DNA of 64,000 bases from CALCKU01 sp964534845. GTDB lineage: Bacteria > Pseudomonadota > Alphaproteobacteria > Caulobacterales > Maricaulaceae. Each line of letters starts with the position of its first letter. Positions within the stretch are counted from its first letter, which is position 1. Location: contig CAZHPV010000001.1 of NCBI GenBank assembly GCA_964534845.1, positions 62,001 to 126,000 on the forward strand, in the 5' to 3' direction. The translations under genes and the position numbers were made by a program. Below, piece after piece: positions 17,258-26,080 of the stretch. A model generated the notes under the pieces. That model was not told the origin of the DNA. It ran no database searches and worked only from the letters and a program-made list of their open reading frames with translations.

Positions 17258-17322
17258 TAGGTTCGAAGGCCATTTATAGGTTTTCGCTGTTGGGCATAGG
17301 GCATAGGGCGAACATTGCGAAC

Positions 17323-18144
17323 ATGGCATTTTTTTCTAGACAGTGTGTAAAAGCGGGTTTTTTGCTCTCATTTGTGGCTATGTGTGTTGGGCTATCAGCG
17401 TGTAGTACGACACCGCCTGTCGTGCGTAAAACGGCCCCGGACTTAAGTGCCGAAATTTATGATCCGATCGAAGACTTTAATCGTGGTATATATAAATTCA
17501 ATGAAGGTGCAGATAAATATTTCATAAGTCCTTTGGCAAAAATTTATGATTTTATTCTGCCAAAATTTGTCCGTAAGGGCGTCACAAATGTAGCCAGAAA
17601 TCTGAGTGAACCCGTGATTTTCGTCAATGAAGTCTTGCAACTCGACGTCGACGATGCGGCTGATAGTCTGGGACGGTTTGCGTTTAATTCGACTATTGGC
17701 TTGGGGGGGCTGATTGATGTTGTTGAACGTGATGCGGGTATCTCCCAGCAAAGAGAGGATTTCGGGCAAACCCTTGCCACATATGGCGTACCGTCCGGGC
17801 CGTATATTGTGCTACCTTTATTGGGGCCTTCAACAATGCGCGATGGGATCGGTCGGATCGCCGACGGGGTCACCAATCCTTTACGCTGGGTGAACTTTGA
17901 TGGCGATCAGGGCGTGCAGATCGGAAGACGTGTTGCAAAAGGTCTCGATTCAAGAATAAAAGCGGAGCCCTTTCTTGAAAATGTCCGCGCCTCTGCGGAC
18001 CCCTATGTAAATCTACGCGGTCTTTATACGCAAAACCGGTTAAACAATATACATGAGGATGCGGACCCGTTTGACGGTTTTGCCGATATAGATGATGATT
18101 TTGATGACGGTGAAAGTGATGACGGCTTTGCCGATTTCGAATAA
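17323..18144 (+). CDS. MlaA/VacJ-family outer membrane lipoprotein (hopanoid cluster)
   Basis: About 273 residues with a lipoprotein signal (LSAC lipobox) and the MlaA core: YDPIEDFNRGIYKFNEGADKY, then VTNVARNLSEP, and DFGQTLATYGVPSGPYIVLPLLGPSTMRDG. MlaA removes phospholipid from the outer leaflet of the outer membrane. Next to hpnN and hpnM it is probably the outer-membrane member of a hopanoid or phospholipid transport set. The tail is very Asp-rich (FADIDDDFDDGESDDGFADFE region). I start at the ATG at 17323 because the lipoprotein signal begins there; an in-frame extension to 17218 is unlikely. Confidence 0.9.
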   Translation: MAFFSRQCVKAGFLLSFVAMCVGLSACSTTPPVVRKTAPDLSAEIYDPIEDFNRGIYKFNEGADKYFISPLAKIYDFILPKFVRKGVTNVARNLSEPVIFVNEVLQLDVDDAADSLGRFAFNSTIGLGGLIDVVERDAGISQQREDFGQTLATYGVPSGPYIVLPLLGPSTMRDGIGRIADGVTNPLRWVNFDGDQGVQIGRRVAKGLDSRIKAEPFLENVRASADPYVNLRGLYTQNRLNNIHEDADPFDGFADIDDDFDDGESDDGFADFE

Positions 18145-18147
18145 AAT

Positions 18148-18177
18148 AGGATCAAACCATTTTATAGGCTTGATCCT
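18148..18177 (+). promoter_or_regulatory. 8-bp inverted repeat between mlaA-like gene and hpnN
   Basis: AGGATCAA (18148-18155) and TTGATCCT (18170-18177) are perfect inverted arms around a 14-base loop. No T-run follows, so it is not a classical terminator. It may be an mRNA processing or stabilising stem, or an operator. Confidence 0.35.
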
Positions 18178-18215
18178 GCGTTGATCTGTCGTCCTTAAAA
18201 GGCGATATAGGTAAA

Positions 18216-20834
18216 ATGCAAACACCTAAAAGCTATAATCCGAAAATTGAGTCGCTGCTGTCAGGCTGGATGCGATTGGCCCGCCGGTTCAGGGTCTGGG
18301 TAATATTGTTTTGGGGCCTCTGTGCCGCTATTGGGGCCTGGCTGAGTATTTCATTTCTGGGTATTAACACAGATACAAGCGAAATGATTGATGCGGGCGT
18401 CCCTTACCGCGTGGCGCAAACCGAATTTGAGGCGGCTTTTCCCGATATAAACAATCAAATACTGGTTATCATCAGAGCCTCAACGCCAGATGGTCTGGAT
18501 ATATTTAGCGCCGAAATGTCTAAGGCGCTGCGCGGGTCTGATCTCGTTACCCGTGTGAGTCATCCGCCGTCAGACCCTTTTTTTGCGAAAAATGGATTAT
18601 TATATCTTGAAACTTCGGCGCTCGAAGATCAGCTCGCCCAGCTCTCAGAAGCCGCACCGCTCATAGAACGGCTGACCTTAAGTCCGAAAATTGAGACATT
18701 GTTTGAAACACTTGCCCAAATGGCAGAACGCGACACCCTGCCAGATAATGCTGAAACATTATGGCAGGCAGTAGGTGAGACATTAAAAGCCAATCTCGAC
18801 GGCCGGCGCTTGCCTTTCTCATGGCAAGAAACTTTTAGCGATGAAAAGGCAGGGCCTTATCAAACAGTCATCGTCATTGATCCCGTTCTGGATTATGCCC
18901 GCTTAAGACCCGCTGCGCCTCTCCAAGACCTTATTGACCAGCTTGCCAAAGACAGTGTTGAGCGCACGCAAATAAAAGCCGATATTTACGTTACGGGTAA
19001 TCCGGTACTGCGCTCTGATGAACTTAAGAGCGTTAGTCAGGGTATAGGGCTGGCCTTTGGCATTTCCTTTATCATTGTGGCGATAATCTTGAGCCTTGCT
19101 CTACGGTCTCCTTTGTTAGTGGGATGTGTATTATTATCGCTCATTTTGTCCATTGTGATGACCGCAGGTTTGGCGGCCCTGATTTTCGGCGAGCTTAATC
19201 TTGTGTCTGTGGCTTTTACGGTTTTAATGGTGGGTCTGGGCGTTGATTTTGCCATTCATCTCTTAATGCATTTGCAGAGCAAAAAACGGGCGGGCTTGTC
19301 TGTGCCGGCGGCGTTTTACCGTACGTCTCGCGGGATTGGAACCGCCTTGGTTTTGACGGCGCCGTCAACAGCTTTGGCTTTTCTGGCTTTTGTACCAACG
19401 CAATTTGTCGGCATATCCCAACTTGGCGTCGTTGCGGCTATTGGTGTGACTATCGCCTTTCTTGTTGCCACCAGTTTTTTGCCCGCTATTTTTTCTTTCC
19501 TGCCTGTTAACGCTGAAAGCCCGGTCCGTTCGTCAGTGAAGCCTGTGATAGGCGGTGCTACGCCGCGCTTTAACCCTGACTTACGCAACCGTCTGGCGGT
19601 GGGATTAATCGGGCTGGGTCTCTTTGCGCTGATTTTAATGCCGCACGCAAAATTTGACGCAGATCCCATGGCCTTGCGAGATCAATCGGCTCCGTCAGTG
19701 AAGGCCTTTGAGCTGTTATTTGAGAAACCTGAAACCGTACCTTATCGCTTAAGTGTTTTAACAGAAAGCCCGCAAGCCGCTCAGCGCCTCTCCGATGAAA
19801 TCACACAGCTTGAGAGTGTTAAATCCACGCGCAGCCTGCTCGATTTCATTCCGCAAGACCAATATGACAAGATTGACTTGATCGATTACGCCGCAATCGG
19901 GCTTGAATTTGCCTTATCAGGCGAGGGCACTGCGCCAAGCCCGCGCGATGATGTTACGAACCAGCTTTATCATTTGCTTATAAAGTCCGATAATGAAGCG
20001 GGACGCGCATTGGCGGGCGTGCTGCAAACATGGCAAAAGGGTTTAAAGACGGAGCCGGGACTTCGCGAGCGCACAGAGCGTGATCTCTTTGTTTATTGGC
20101 CACATCAACTCGAAAGGCTGCGCGCCCAAATTACCCCGAGCGAAGTTTATCAAGATGATCTGCCGCCGGATTTGCTGGCGCGTTACCAATCTACGTCAGG
20201 CAAAACGCGACTGGAAATACTACCGGCCCAAGACGTCAGAAATCTGGATAATCGTCGCCGTTTTGTTACAGATGTCAAACGGATTATACCTACAGTAACG
20301 GGCTCGGCCCGCACTGTTCAAGATGCGGGCGATATTATTCAGATGTCTATGATACAAGCCGTGCTCACGGCTCTTATCACGGTCTCTATATTACTGTTTT
20401 GGGTCACTCGGAATGCCCGTCTTGTCTTGATTATGCTCACACCGTTATTATTGGCGGGGGTGTTAACGACGGCAACAGGCGTGCTGTTTAACCTGCCTTA
20501 TAATTTTGCAAATGTCATTGTGCTGCCCCTATTAATCGGGATCGGTGTGGATAGTAGCTTGCACATTGCGTTAAGCGCCGCACAGGGTAAAGCCAAGGAG
20601 CAGGGTCGGTTGGAAAAGAGGCCTTCAATGTTTGATAATGTAACACCGCGCGCGGTTATATTTAGCGCGGTGACAACTATTGCTTCATTTGGCAGCCTGT
20701 CATTTTCAGCCCATCGCGGCACGGCCAGTATGGGGCTTTTACTTATGATTGCTATAGGGTGGGTTTTGCTATGTACCCTTTGTGTTACGCCAGCTCTCTT
20801 GCAGTGGACCTCTCGTAAGCGTGATCTGACGTGA
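18216..20834 (+). CDS. hpnN: RND-family hopanoid transporter HpnN
   Basis: An 872-residue MMPL/RND permease. It has a first TM near residues 25-50, a large periplasmic loop (about 50-270), a five-helix bundle (about 275-420), a short link, TM7 near 455, a second periplasmic loop (about 480-705) and a final five-helix bundle. Two symmetrical halves and the GVDFAIHLLMHL / GVDSSLHIALS motifs are typical of MMPL proteins. In Rhodopseudomonas HpnN moves hopanoids from the inner to the outer membrane. Location between an MlaA lipoprotein and an MlaC-type HpnM supports this assignment. Confidence 0.92.
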   Translation: MQTPKSYNPKIESLLSGWMRLARRFRVWVILFWGLCAAIGAWLSISFLGINTDTSEMIDAGVPYRVAQTEFEAAFPDINNQILVIIRASTPDGLDIFSAEMSKALRGSDLVTRVSHPPSDPFFAKNGLLYLETSALEDQLAQLSEAAPLIERLTLSPKIETLFETLAQMAERDTLPDNAETLWQAVGETLKANLDGRRLPFSWQETFSDEKAGPYQTVIVIDPVLDYARLRPAAPLQDLIDQLAKDSVERTQIKADIYVTGNPVLRSDELKSVSQGIGLAFGISFIIVAIILSLALRSPLLVGCVLLSLILSIVMTAGLAALIFGELNLVSVAFTVLMVGLGVDFAIHLLMHLQSKKRAGLSVPAAFYRTSRGIGTALVLTAPSTALAFLAFVPTQFVGISQLGVVAAIGVTIAFLVATSFLPAIFSFLPVNAESPVRSSVKPVIGGATPRFNPDLRNRLAVGLIGLGLFALILMPHAKFDADPMALRDQSAPSVKAFELLFEKPETVPYRLSVLTESPQAAQRLSDEITQLESVKSTRSLLDFIPQDQYDKIDLIDYAAIGLEFALSGEGTAPSPRDDVTNQLYHLLIKSDNEAGRALAGVLQTWQKGLKTEPGLRERTERDLFVYWPHQLERLRAQITPSEVYQDDLPPDLLARYQSTSGKTRLEILPAQDVRNLDNRRRFVTDVKRIIPTVTGSARTVQDAGDIIQMSMIQAVLTALITVSILLFWVTRNARLVLIMLTPLLLAGVLTTATGVLFNLPYNFANVIVLPLLIGIGVDSSLHIALSAAQGKAKEQGRLEKRPSMFDNVTPRAVIFSAVTTIASFGSLSFSAHRGTASMGLLLMIAIGWVLLCTLCVTPALLQWTSRKRDLT

Positions 20835-20923
20835 CTATTTTTTAATGAAAATAGAGACATTATTCAGACTGCATACAGACAAGTTTTACTATATTTGAGA
20901 CATGTTAGCCCTTGGAGTAAATT

Positions 20924-21556
20924 ATGTTACGCCGTAACCGGACGTTTAATATTTTCACGACGAGCCGCAGAGCCGTTATTTTAGGTTTGGCTTCAACCCT
21001 GATGGTGGCCGGACCCGCTGCGGCGCAAATTAGTCAAGATCAGGCCGAGAGCTTTACGAAAACCCTTGTGGCTGAGCTTGGCGGTATTGCCAAAGACGGC
21101 GCGCGTAGTGAGGCCACCCGCGATCAAGCCTATCGTCAGGCCTTACAATCCCGTCTGGGGAGTGAGGCTATTGGCAAGTTTTTGTTAAAAGGTATTCCGG
21201 ACGGCGCTGCCAGCCCTGACCAATTAGCGCGTTATAATGCGCTCTTTCCTCGTTATATTGCCGCCGCTTTTGCTACTCAAATTGGCGGTTTGGCAGAACG
21301 GCAGATCAATGTCACCCAAAGCCGGGCGCGCGGTGAAAGAGAAGTGATTGTGCGTAGCGAACTCGTCAATAGTTCCGGCATAAAAAAGGCTTCAATTGAT
21401 TGGCGCATTCGCTCAATTAAGGGCCAGCCTAGACTTCTGGATGTATTAGTAGAGCGAAGCTCACCGCTTGTAACCAAGCGTCAGGAGTTTTCCTCACTGG
21501 TGAAGCGCGACGGCATGGCGGCCTTGCTCGCCCATATGGAATCTGTGGCGAATTAG
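20924..21556 (+). CDS. hpnM: MlaC/Ttg2D-family hopanoid-associated protein HpnM
   Basis: A 210-residue periplasmic protein with a signal peptide (a long N region of about 20 residues, cleavage near AAAQIS). The rest matches the MlaC fold: an initial helix, ALQSRLGSEAIGKFLLKG, FPRYIAAAFATQIGG, and a strand-rich half with SELVNSSGIKKASIDWRI. MlaC proteins shuttle lipids through the periplasm. As hpnM it probably works with HpnN. GGAG sits 7 bases before the ATG. It ends only 2 bases from the convergent hpnA stop, with no visible terminator. Confidence 0.88.
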   Translation: MLRRNRTFNIFTTSRRAVILGLASTLMVAGPAAAQISQDQAESFTKTLVAELGGIAKDGARSEATRDQAYRQALQSRLGSEAIGKFLLKGIPDGAASPDQLARYNALFPRYIAAAFATQIGGLAERQINVTQSRARGEREVIVRSELVNSSGIKKASIDWRIRSIKGQPRLLDVLVERSSPLVTKRQEFSSLVKRDGMAALLAHMESVAN

Positions 21557-21558
21557 TC

Positions 21559-22548
21559 TTACAGTAAACCTGTTTCTTTAAGCCATATTGCAGCCTTCTT
21601 AACCGCGTCCTTGGAGGGCCCTACCTGCCATCCAAGGGCGCTTAAGGTTTGCGAATTATCTATATCGACTTTACGGCGCGCCAGCCTGACACCTTCGAGG
21701 CTGGCTAGGGGTGCTCGCCCTGTAATCTTGGCGCCCACCCGGGCGATATGGGCGGTTAAGGCCGCCAACCCATAGGGGACATTTCGTTTTGGAAGTGTTT
21801 TTGAAGTGAAGGGTGCCAGCCAAGCGAGAAGCTCTGATAAGTCAATATCTTCGCCGCCAAGCATATATTTTTGTCCCGCCGGCTGCTGCGCGGCCAGTAT
21901 ATGGGCTTTGGCGATATCCTCGACGGCGACCAGATTTAAACGGCAATCCAAAGCCGCGGGCGGCGGTTTTTTTAGAAATTGGCGGATCATGGCTGTAGGG
22001 GCGGTAAGATTAAAGTCACCCGGCCCGATTGGCACTGTCGGATATAAAAGGCTGATGGGCTGGCCGGACAGCATTGCCTCGCGTGCCATAATTTCGGCCT
22101 TAAGTTTGGACCGACAATAGGGACCGGCCATCGCAGATATATCCGGCAAAGTGTCAGATACGCGCAGAGCGGCGTTCAAGGCCTCGCGCCAATCACGCAA
22201 AATGACTTCTGTAGAGGTAATAAGCAAATGCCGGACATTATGCGTTTTTGCCGCTTTAATAACGGCCCGTGTGCCATCCGTATTTACCCGTTCATAGCGG
22301 TGGGTTTGCGGTATGCCTAGATGGGCCAAAGCCGCCAGATGAAAGACAATATCCCGTCCTCGCATGGCTTGCGCTAGCATGTTGGGGTCAAGCATTGAGC
22401 CTGTAATCCAGTCAATCTTGTCAGGAAAATCATCCGGCTTTTCAATCAAATCCAGCACACGCACATTTGCGCCGCTATTGGCTAATTGGGTAACCAAATG
22501 GCGACCAATAAACCCGCCTCCACCAATGACAAGATATGTATCGCTCAT
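21559..22548 (-). CDS. hpnA: Hopanoid-associated sugar epimerase HpnA (NAD-dependent epimerase)
   Basis: A 329-residue extended short-chain dehydrogenase. The Rossmann motif is GGGGFIG at residues 9-15, and GPYCRSKLKAE carries the Tyr and Lys of the active site. Members called HpnA are found beside squalene-hopene cyclase, but their substrate is not established. The start ATG at 22548 overlaps the stop of the upstream paraoxonase-like gene (ATGA), so translation is likely coupled. An eight-residue upstream extension is possible but would overlap further. The gene is third in a sulfotransferase-propeller-hpnA operon. Confidence 0.85.
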   Translation of the reverse strand: MSDTYLVIGGGGFIGRHLVTQLANSGANVRVLDLIEKPDDFPDKIDWITGSMLDPNMLAQAMRGRDIVFHLAALAHLGIPQTHRYERVNTDGTRAVIKAAKTHNVRHLLITSTEVILRDWREALNAALRVSDTLPDISAMAGPYCRSKLKAEIMAREAMLSGQPISLLYPTVPIGPGDFNLTAPTAMIRQFLKKPPPAALDCRLNLVAVEDIAKAHILAAQQPAGQKYMLGGEDIDLSELLAWLAPFTSKTLPKRNVPYGLAALTAHIARVGAKITGRAPLASLEGVRLARRKVDIDNSQTLSALGWQVGPSKDAVKKAAIWLKETGLL

Positions 22549-23717
22549 TTTAGGCCTCGCGGTAGGTCGCACACAGCCAGAGCCTCATCAAAGGCCGCGC
22601 CCAAATAGAGTTTGTCTTTGATGGCTAAGGCGGTGGTAGCACCTGATATAATGCCCTTTGGTATATCAAATATTTCGGCTTGATTATTTGGGTTGATATG
22701 GGCGACCCGACTGGGGGCTTGTTTTTTGAACCCTGCGCGAAAAAGGGCAAATTTGAACAAATTGGGATGCAGGGCCGCCCATAGCGTAGGCGGCGTGTTT
22801 GTGTCTGTACTCGTCTCCGCAAAGGACAGGCTAAGATTATCTGGCCCGCCCGGCAGTGCGATATGGCGGTTTAGAATGAGCTCGCCTTTTTTGTCATGGT
22901 TATAAAGAGAGAGGCGCTTCTTGCGTGTTTCGGCGATATATAAATTTAAACTATCGGTATTGGGCGTTGAGGTTTTGTGCATAGCAACACCATTGGCAAA
23001 ATAAAGCCCTGAGACAGAAGTTTGAACAGGCGTATTCCGATCTGGCCTATAATGCATCACACTTGCACTATCAGACATGAAAATGTTTTCTCGGTTGCGT
23101 CCTTGTTTTGAACAAGCCGTGTGGTCAGATGTGACATAGAGAGAGGCCTGATATTGCGGAGTATCAGATTGGGTATCAGATTCGGTACCGGGCCAAGATA
23201 TGAGGTCATTGGCATTGCAAAATGCACCGGCTTGTGCGGGAAGATCAATCTCTACCCATTTGTCGTTTTCTAAATTTAAGCGAAACTGGCGGATCCGTGC
23301 GGAAAGTTTCTTACGGTCACCTAAGTCGCGGTCAATGACGCTTAAATACAGGGTGTTACCGTGTCGAGACAGATCAATGCCGTGTGGTGTTAAGTGGGGA
23401 TTTATATCGAGTTTTTTGACGGCGTTAAAATTCTGCGGATCAAGCGTGTAGATACCGCCGATTTGGGCTTTGCGCCGATCATAGGCCGACAGAAAAAGTC
23501 TGTCTTGCAGCCTATCATAGGCCATGTCTTCAATGCCTGTTAGCACGTTCCCCGCATAAGAGAGTGTGACACGCTTACAGGACAATAGAGGATAGCCAGA
23601 CTTTGTGCCCCTATACCCGAAAAGAAAAACCACACCTAAGCCTAAACATAAAAAAACGCCTAGAGCCAAGATGAGGGATTTAGACTTTCGCTTTGGTGAT
23701 AGGTTAAGGCGTCGGAG
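22545..23717 (-). CDS. Membrane-anchored paraoxonase/arylesterase-like beta-propeller
   Basis: About 390 residues: a basic N terminus, one transmembrane helix (about 17-36) and a six-bladed propeller. The calcium-binding and active-site landmarks of serum paraoxonases can be matched: GIEDM (Glu-Asp), HGIDLS, NDLI, FANGVA, PDNLS and HPNLFKF, with a closing LGAAFDEALAVC. Paraoxonases are lactonases and arylesterases. The anchor suggests the propeller faces the periplasm. The start at 23717 overlaps the end of the sulfotransferase by 14 bases, and the stop overlaps hpnA. A frame extension of 14 codons is possible. A specific substrate is not known. Confidence 0.8.
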   Translation of the reverse strand, partial: LRRLNLSPKRKSKSLILALGVFLCLGLGVVFLFGYRGTKSGYPLLSCKRVTLSYAGNVLTGIEDMAYDRLQDRLFLSAYDRRKAQIGGIYTLDPQNFNAVKKLDINPHLTPHGIDLSRHGNTLYLSVIDRDLGDRKKLSARIRQFRLNLENDKWVEIDLPAQAGAFCNANDLISWPGTESDTQSDTPQYQASLYVTSDHTACSKQGRNRENIFMSDSASVMHYRPDRNTPVQTSVSGLYFANGVAMHKTSTPNTDSLNLYIAETRKKRLSLYNHDKKGELILNRHIALPGGPDNLSLSFAETSTDTNTPPTLWAALHPNLFKFALFRAGFKKQAPSRVAHINPNNQAEIFDIPKGIISGATTALAIKDKLYLGAAFDEALAVCDLPRGLK

Positions 23718-24807
23718 CATAACCCCAATCTGCATATAGATCAGACCAGTTCTCATCAATCTTTTTCATCAAATCGTCCGGCATGTTAAAGGCGTTTTTC
23801 TTATAGTCTTGTATAGTATCAAGATAAGCCGAGAAGGCCTCTTTATCGGCATTGAAATCGCCTAAACCCAGTTGGGCATAAACGCGCGATAACTCGCCAA
23901 GGGGGTCTTTTTGAAATTGGTCAAACCGTATCTCGGCATATTGGCTGGCTGGCATGTCTTGTGTCTGCGCTTTAAGAGCCATCATCATCCGGCGATATGT
24001 TTTAAAAATAACCGCATCAATATCGATATGTTCATAATTCTGGAGAGAAAGTTGCGGGAAAAGTTTTTCGTAAAAATTCCGCATGGAAACGAAAACCGCA
24101 TGAGGGTGGCGGTGAATATGGATAAACTTTGCCGCATTGAATGTCTGGGCGAGATGGGCCGGACGGGCCGTATAGACCGGATTTTTAATCAGTAATCTGC
24201 GTCCACCCTGATCCAGTGTCAGTTTCAGGTACAGATAGTGTAAGCCTTTTTCCCAGGCTTTGATCTCGGCGTCGCCAAGTCCGTCAAAAAAGGTGCCTTG
24301 GTTGAAATAGCTATCGAATTTTTCTGGAAAATAAAGCGCGTGGTAATAGGAAATGTCACTCATATTTGCCAGAGCAATCTCGTCTTCCTGCGGGCTTACG
24401 GCGTCTACTTTGACATTGTCTATATAGCGGCTATTGGGTAGGCTTTTTCGCAAAAGTGGGCCAAAGAGGCGGCCTATAACCAATATATCCCAAGGCAAGG
24501 CTGTGGAGAAAGGCGAGACAAAGCCAAATCTATCCGCCTTGCTCATAACATTATATAAATGTGTGGTTCCGCTTCGCCAATGTCCCAAAATAAAGACTGG
24601 CGGGTCGATAGGCTCTATTTTTTTTCGTTTGAGATGTACGATTAACCGCTCAACCAGACTAAACGGCAGACGTCCTATGGCCGCTAAAATAATCAGAAAG
24701 AAAAGACGGCGCCGCCCAGTCCCAATACCGCCTGAGCGTTTATAGAGTTTTAGCAATGTGGAAAGGTTAGCGCCAAAGAGCGGATGTGAATAATTTGGTT
24801 TTGTCAC
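23704..24807 (-). CDS. Sulfotransferase family protein
   Basis: About 367 residues. The 5'-phosphosulfate-binding loop is HWRSGTTHLYN and the 3'-phosphate-binding block is IHRHPHAVFVSMRNFYEK, so the protein should use PAPS to sulfate an acceptor. The acceptor cannot be read from sequence. I chose the GTG at 24807 because AAAGG lies 7 bases upstream; a TTG at 24822 is in frame. The end of the gene is overlapped by the propeller gene, and hpnA follows, which ties it to the hopanoid locus. A glycolipid, polyol or bacteriohopane side chain are possible acceptors; all are inference. Confidence 0.85.
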   Translation of the reverse strand: MTKPNYSHPLFGANLSTLLKLYKRSGGIGTGRRRLFFLIILAAIGRLPFSLVERLIVHLKRKKIEPIDPPVFILGHWRSGTTHLYNVMSKADRFGFVSPFSTALPWDILVIGRLFGPLLRKSLPNSRYIDNVKVDAVSPQEDEIALANMSDISYYHALYFPEKFDSYFNQGTFFDGLGDAEIKAWEKGLHYLYLKLTLDQGGRRLLIKNPVYTARPAHLAQTFNAAKFIHIHRHPHAVFVSMRNFYEKLFPQLSLQNYEHIDIDAVIFKTYRRMMMALKAQTQDMPASQYAEIRFDQFQKDPLGELSRVYAQLGLGDFNADKEAFSAYLDTIQDYKKNAFNMPDDLMKKIDENWSDLYADWGYAPTP

Positions 24808-25056
24808 ACACAAGCCTTTCAACAGATTTCGCTTCGCCCATAAGGCAAATATGATCCGATATAACCCTAAGCGCTCTCTATAGCATTAAGTTATTCAAGG
24901 GCATATATACCAAAATATGCAATGATAAACTTTTAGTGAAATGAAAGTTTATTTCTAGATTTAGGTAAAACTATACTATTAAATCAATCTGTTATGGTGA
25001 CAGGGGGCATTTCAGGATAATTGAGAAGCCAAAATTGAGTGAGAAGGATTTTTTTC

Positions 25057-26034
25057 ATGGGTCTTGAAAGTGTGGGACTGGAAAAAAAGATTATTTTGGC
25101 GCAACCGCGCGGGTTTTGTGCTGGGGTGGTGCGCGCCATTGATATTGTAGAGCGGGCATTGCAGAAGTATGGGCGTCCTGTCTATGTCAGGCATGAGATT
25201 GTGCATAACAAATATGTCGTTGATGGATTGCGCAAAAAGGGCGCTATTTTTGTCGAAGAGGTTGATGAAATTCCGGAAGGGGCCGTGGCTGTGTTTTCTG
25301 CGCATGGTGTCTCTAAAACGGTTATTGCAAATTCTAAAACGCGTAAATTACATACGATTGATGCCACGTGCCCGCTGGTTACAAAAGTACACAAGCAAGG
25401 CCAGCGCTACGCCGGACAGAACTATGAGATTGTCATGATTGGCCATGCCGGCCATGCCGAAGTCGAGGGCACATTAGGCCAGATAGACGGCACGGTGCAT
25501 CTTATTGAAACTGTGGCTGACGTTGCACAATTAAACGTCTCTGATCCCGAGCGGTTGGCTTATGTCACTCAAACGACATTATCCGTTGATGATACGCGCG
25601 GCATTATTGAGGCTTTGAAACAAAAATATCCGCAAATTATCGGCCCCGATGTGAAGGACATTTGCTATGCAACCCAGAACAGGCAAGGTGCGGTTCGTGA
25701 TATCGCTAAACATGCCGATCTTATGCTGGTTGTCGGGGCGCAAAACTCATCTAACTCAAACCGGTTACGTGAAATTGGCTCCGAATTAGGGTTGGAAAGC
25801 TATCTTATAGACGATGCGAGCTGTTTTAATCCTAAATGGCTTGAAAAGGCCAAGACGATTGGTGTAACAGCGGGCGCGTCAGCCCCGGATATTCTTGTAG
25901 ATCAACTGGTTTCGCGTCTGGCGGAGTATGGATATAAGACGGTAGAAATTCTGGATGGTATTGAAGAAAATATAAGTTTTAATATACCTTTCGAGTTAAG
26001 ACATATAAAGGAAACCCGCAAGCAGGTCGGTTAG
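25057..26034 (+). CDS. ispH: 4-Hydroxy-3-methylbut-2-enyl diphosphate reductase
   Basis: A 325-residue IspH, the last enzyme of the MEP pathway, which makes isopentenyl and dimethylallyl diphosphate. The three Fe-S cysteines are in RGFCAGV, DATCPLVTKVH and DICYATQNRQ, and GHAGHAEVEGT and NSSNSNRL are conserved. It starts at the ATG at 25057, after GAGAAGGA. It lies 46 bases before hpnH, so isoprenoid supply and hopanoid modification are likely transcribed together. Confidence 0.96.
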   Translation: MGLESVGLEKKIILAQPRGFCAGVVRAIDIVERALQKYGRPVYVRHEIVHNKYVVDGLRKKGAIFVEEVDEIPEGAVAVFSAHGVSKTVIANSKTRKLHTIDATCPLVTKVHKQGQRYAGQNYEIVMIGHAGHAEVEGTLGQIDGTVHLIETVADVAQLNVSDPERLAYVTQTTLSVDDTRGIIEALKQKYPQIIGPDVKDICYATQNRQGAVRDIAKHADLMLVVGAQNSSNSNRLREIGSELGLESYLIDDASCFNPKWLEKAKTIGVTAGASAPDILVDQLVSRLAEYGYKTVEILDGIEENISFNIPFELRHIKETRKQVG

Positions 26035-26080
26035 GCCTGACGGGAAATTTAAACGAGACGATTAATCGGAAAGCGAAATT

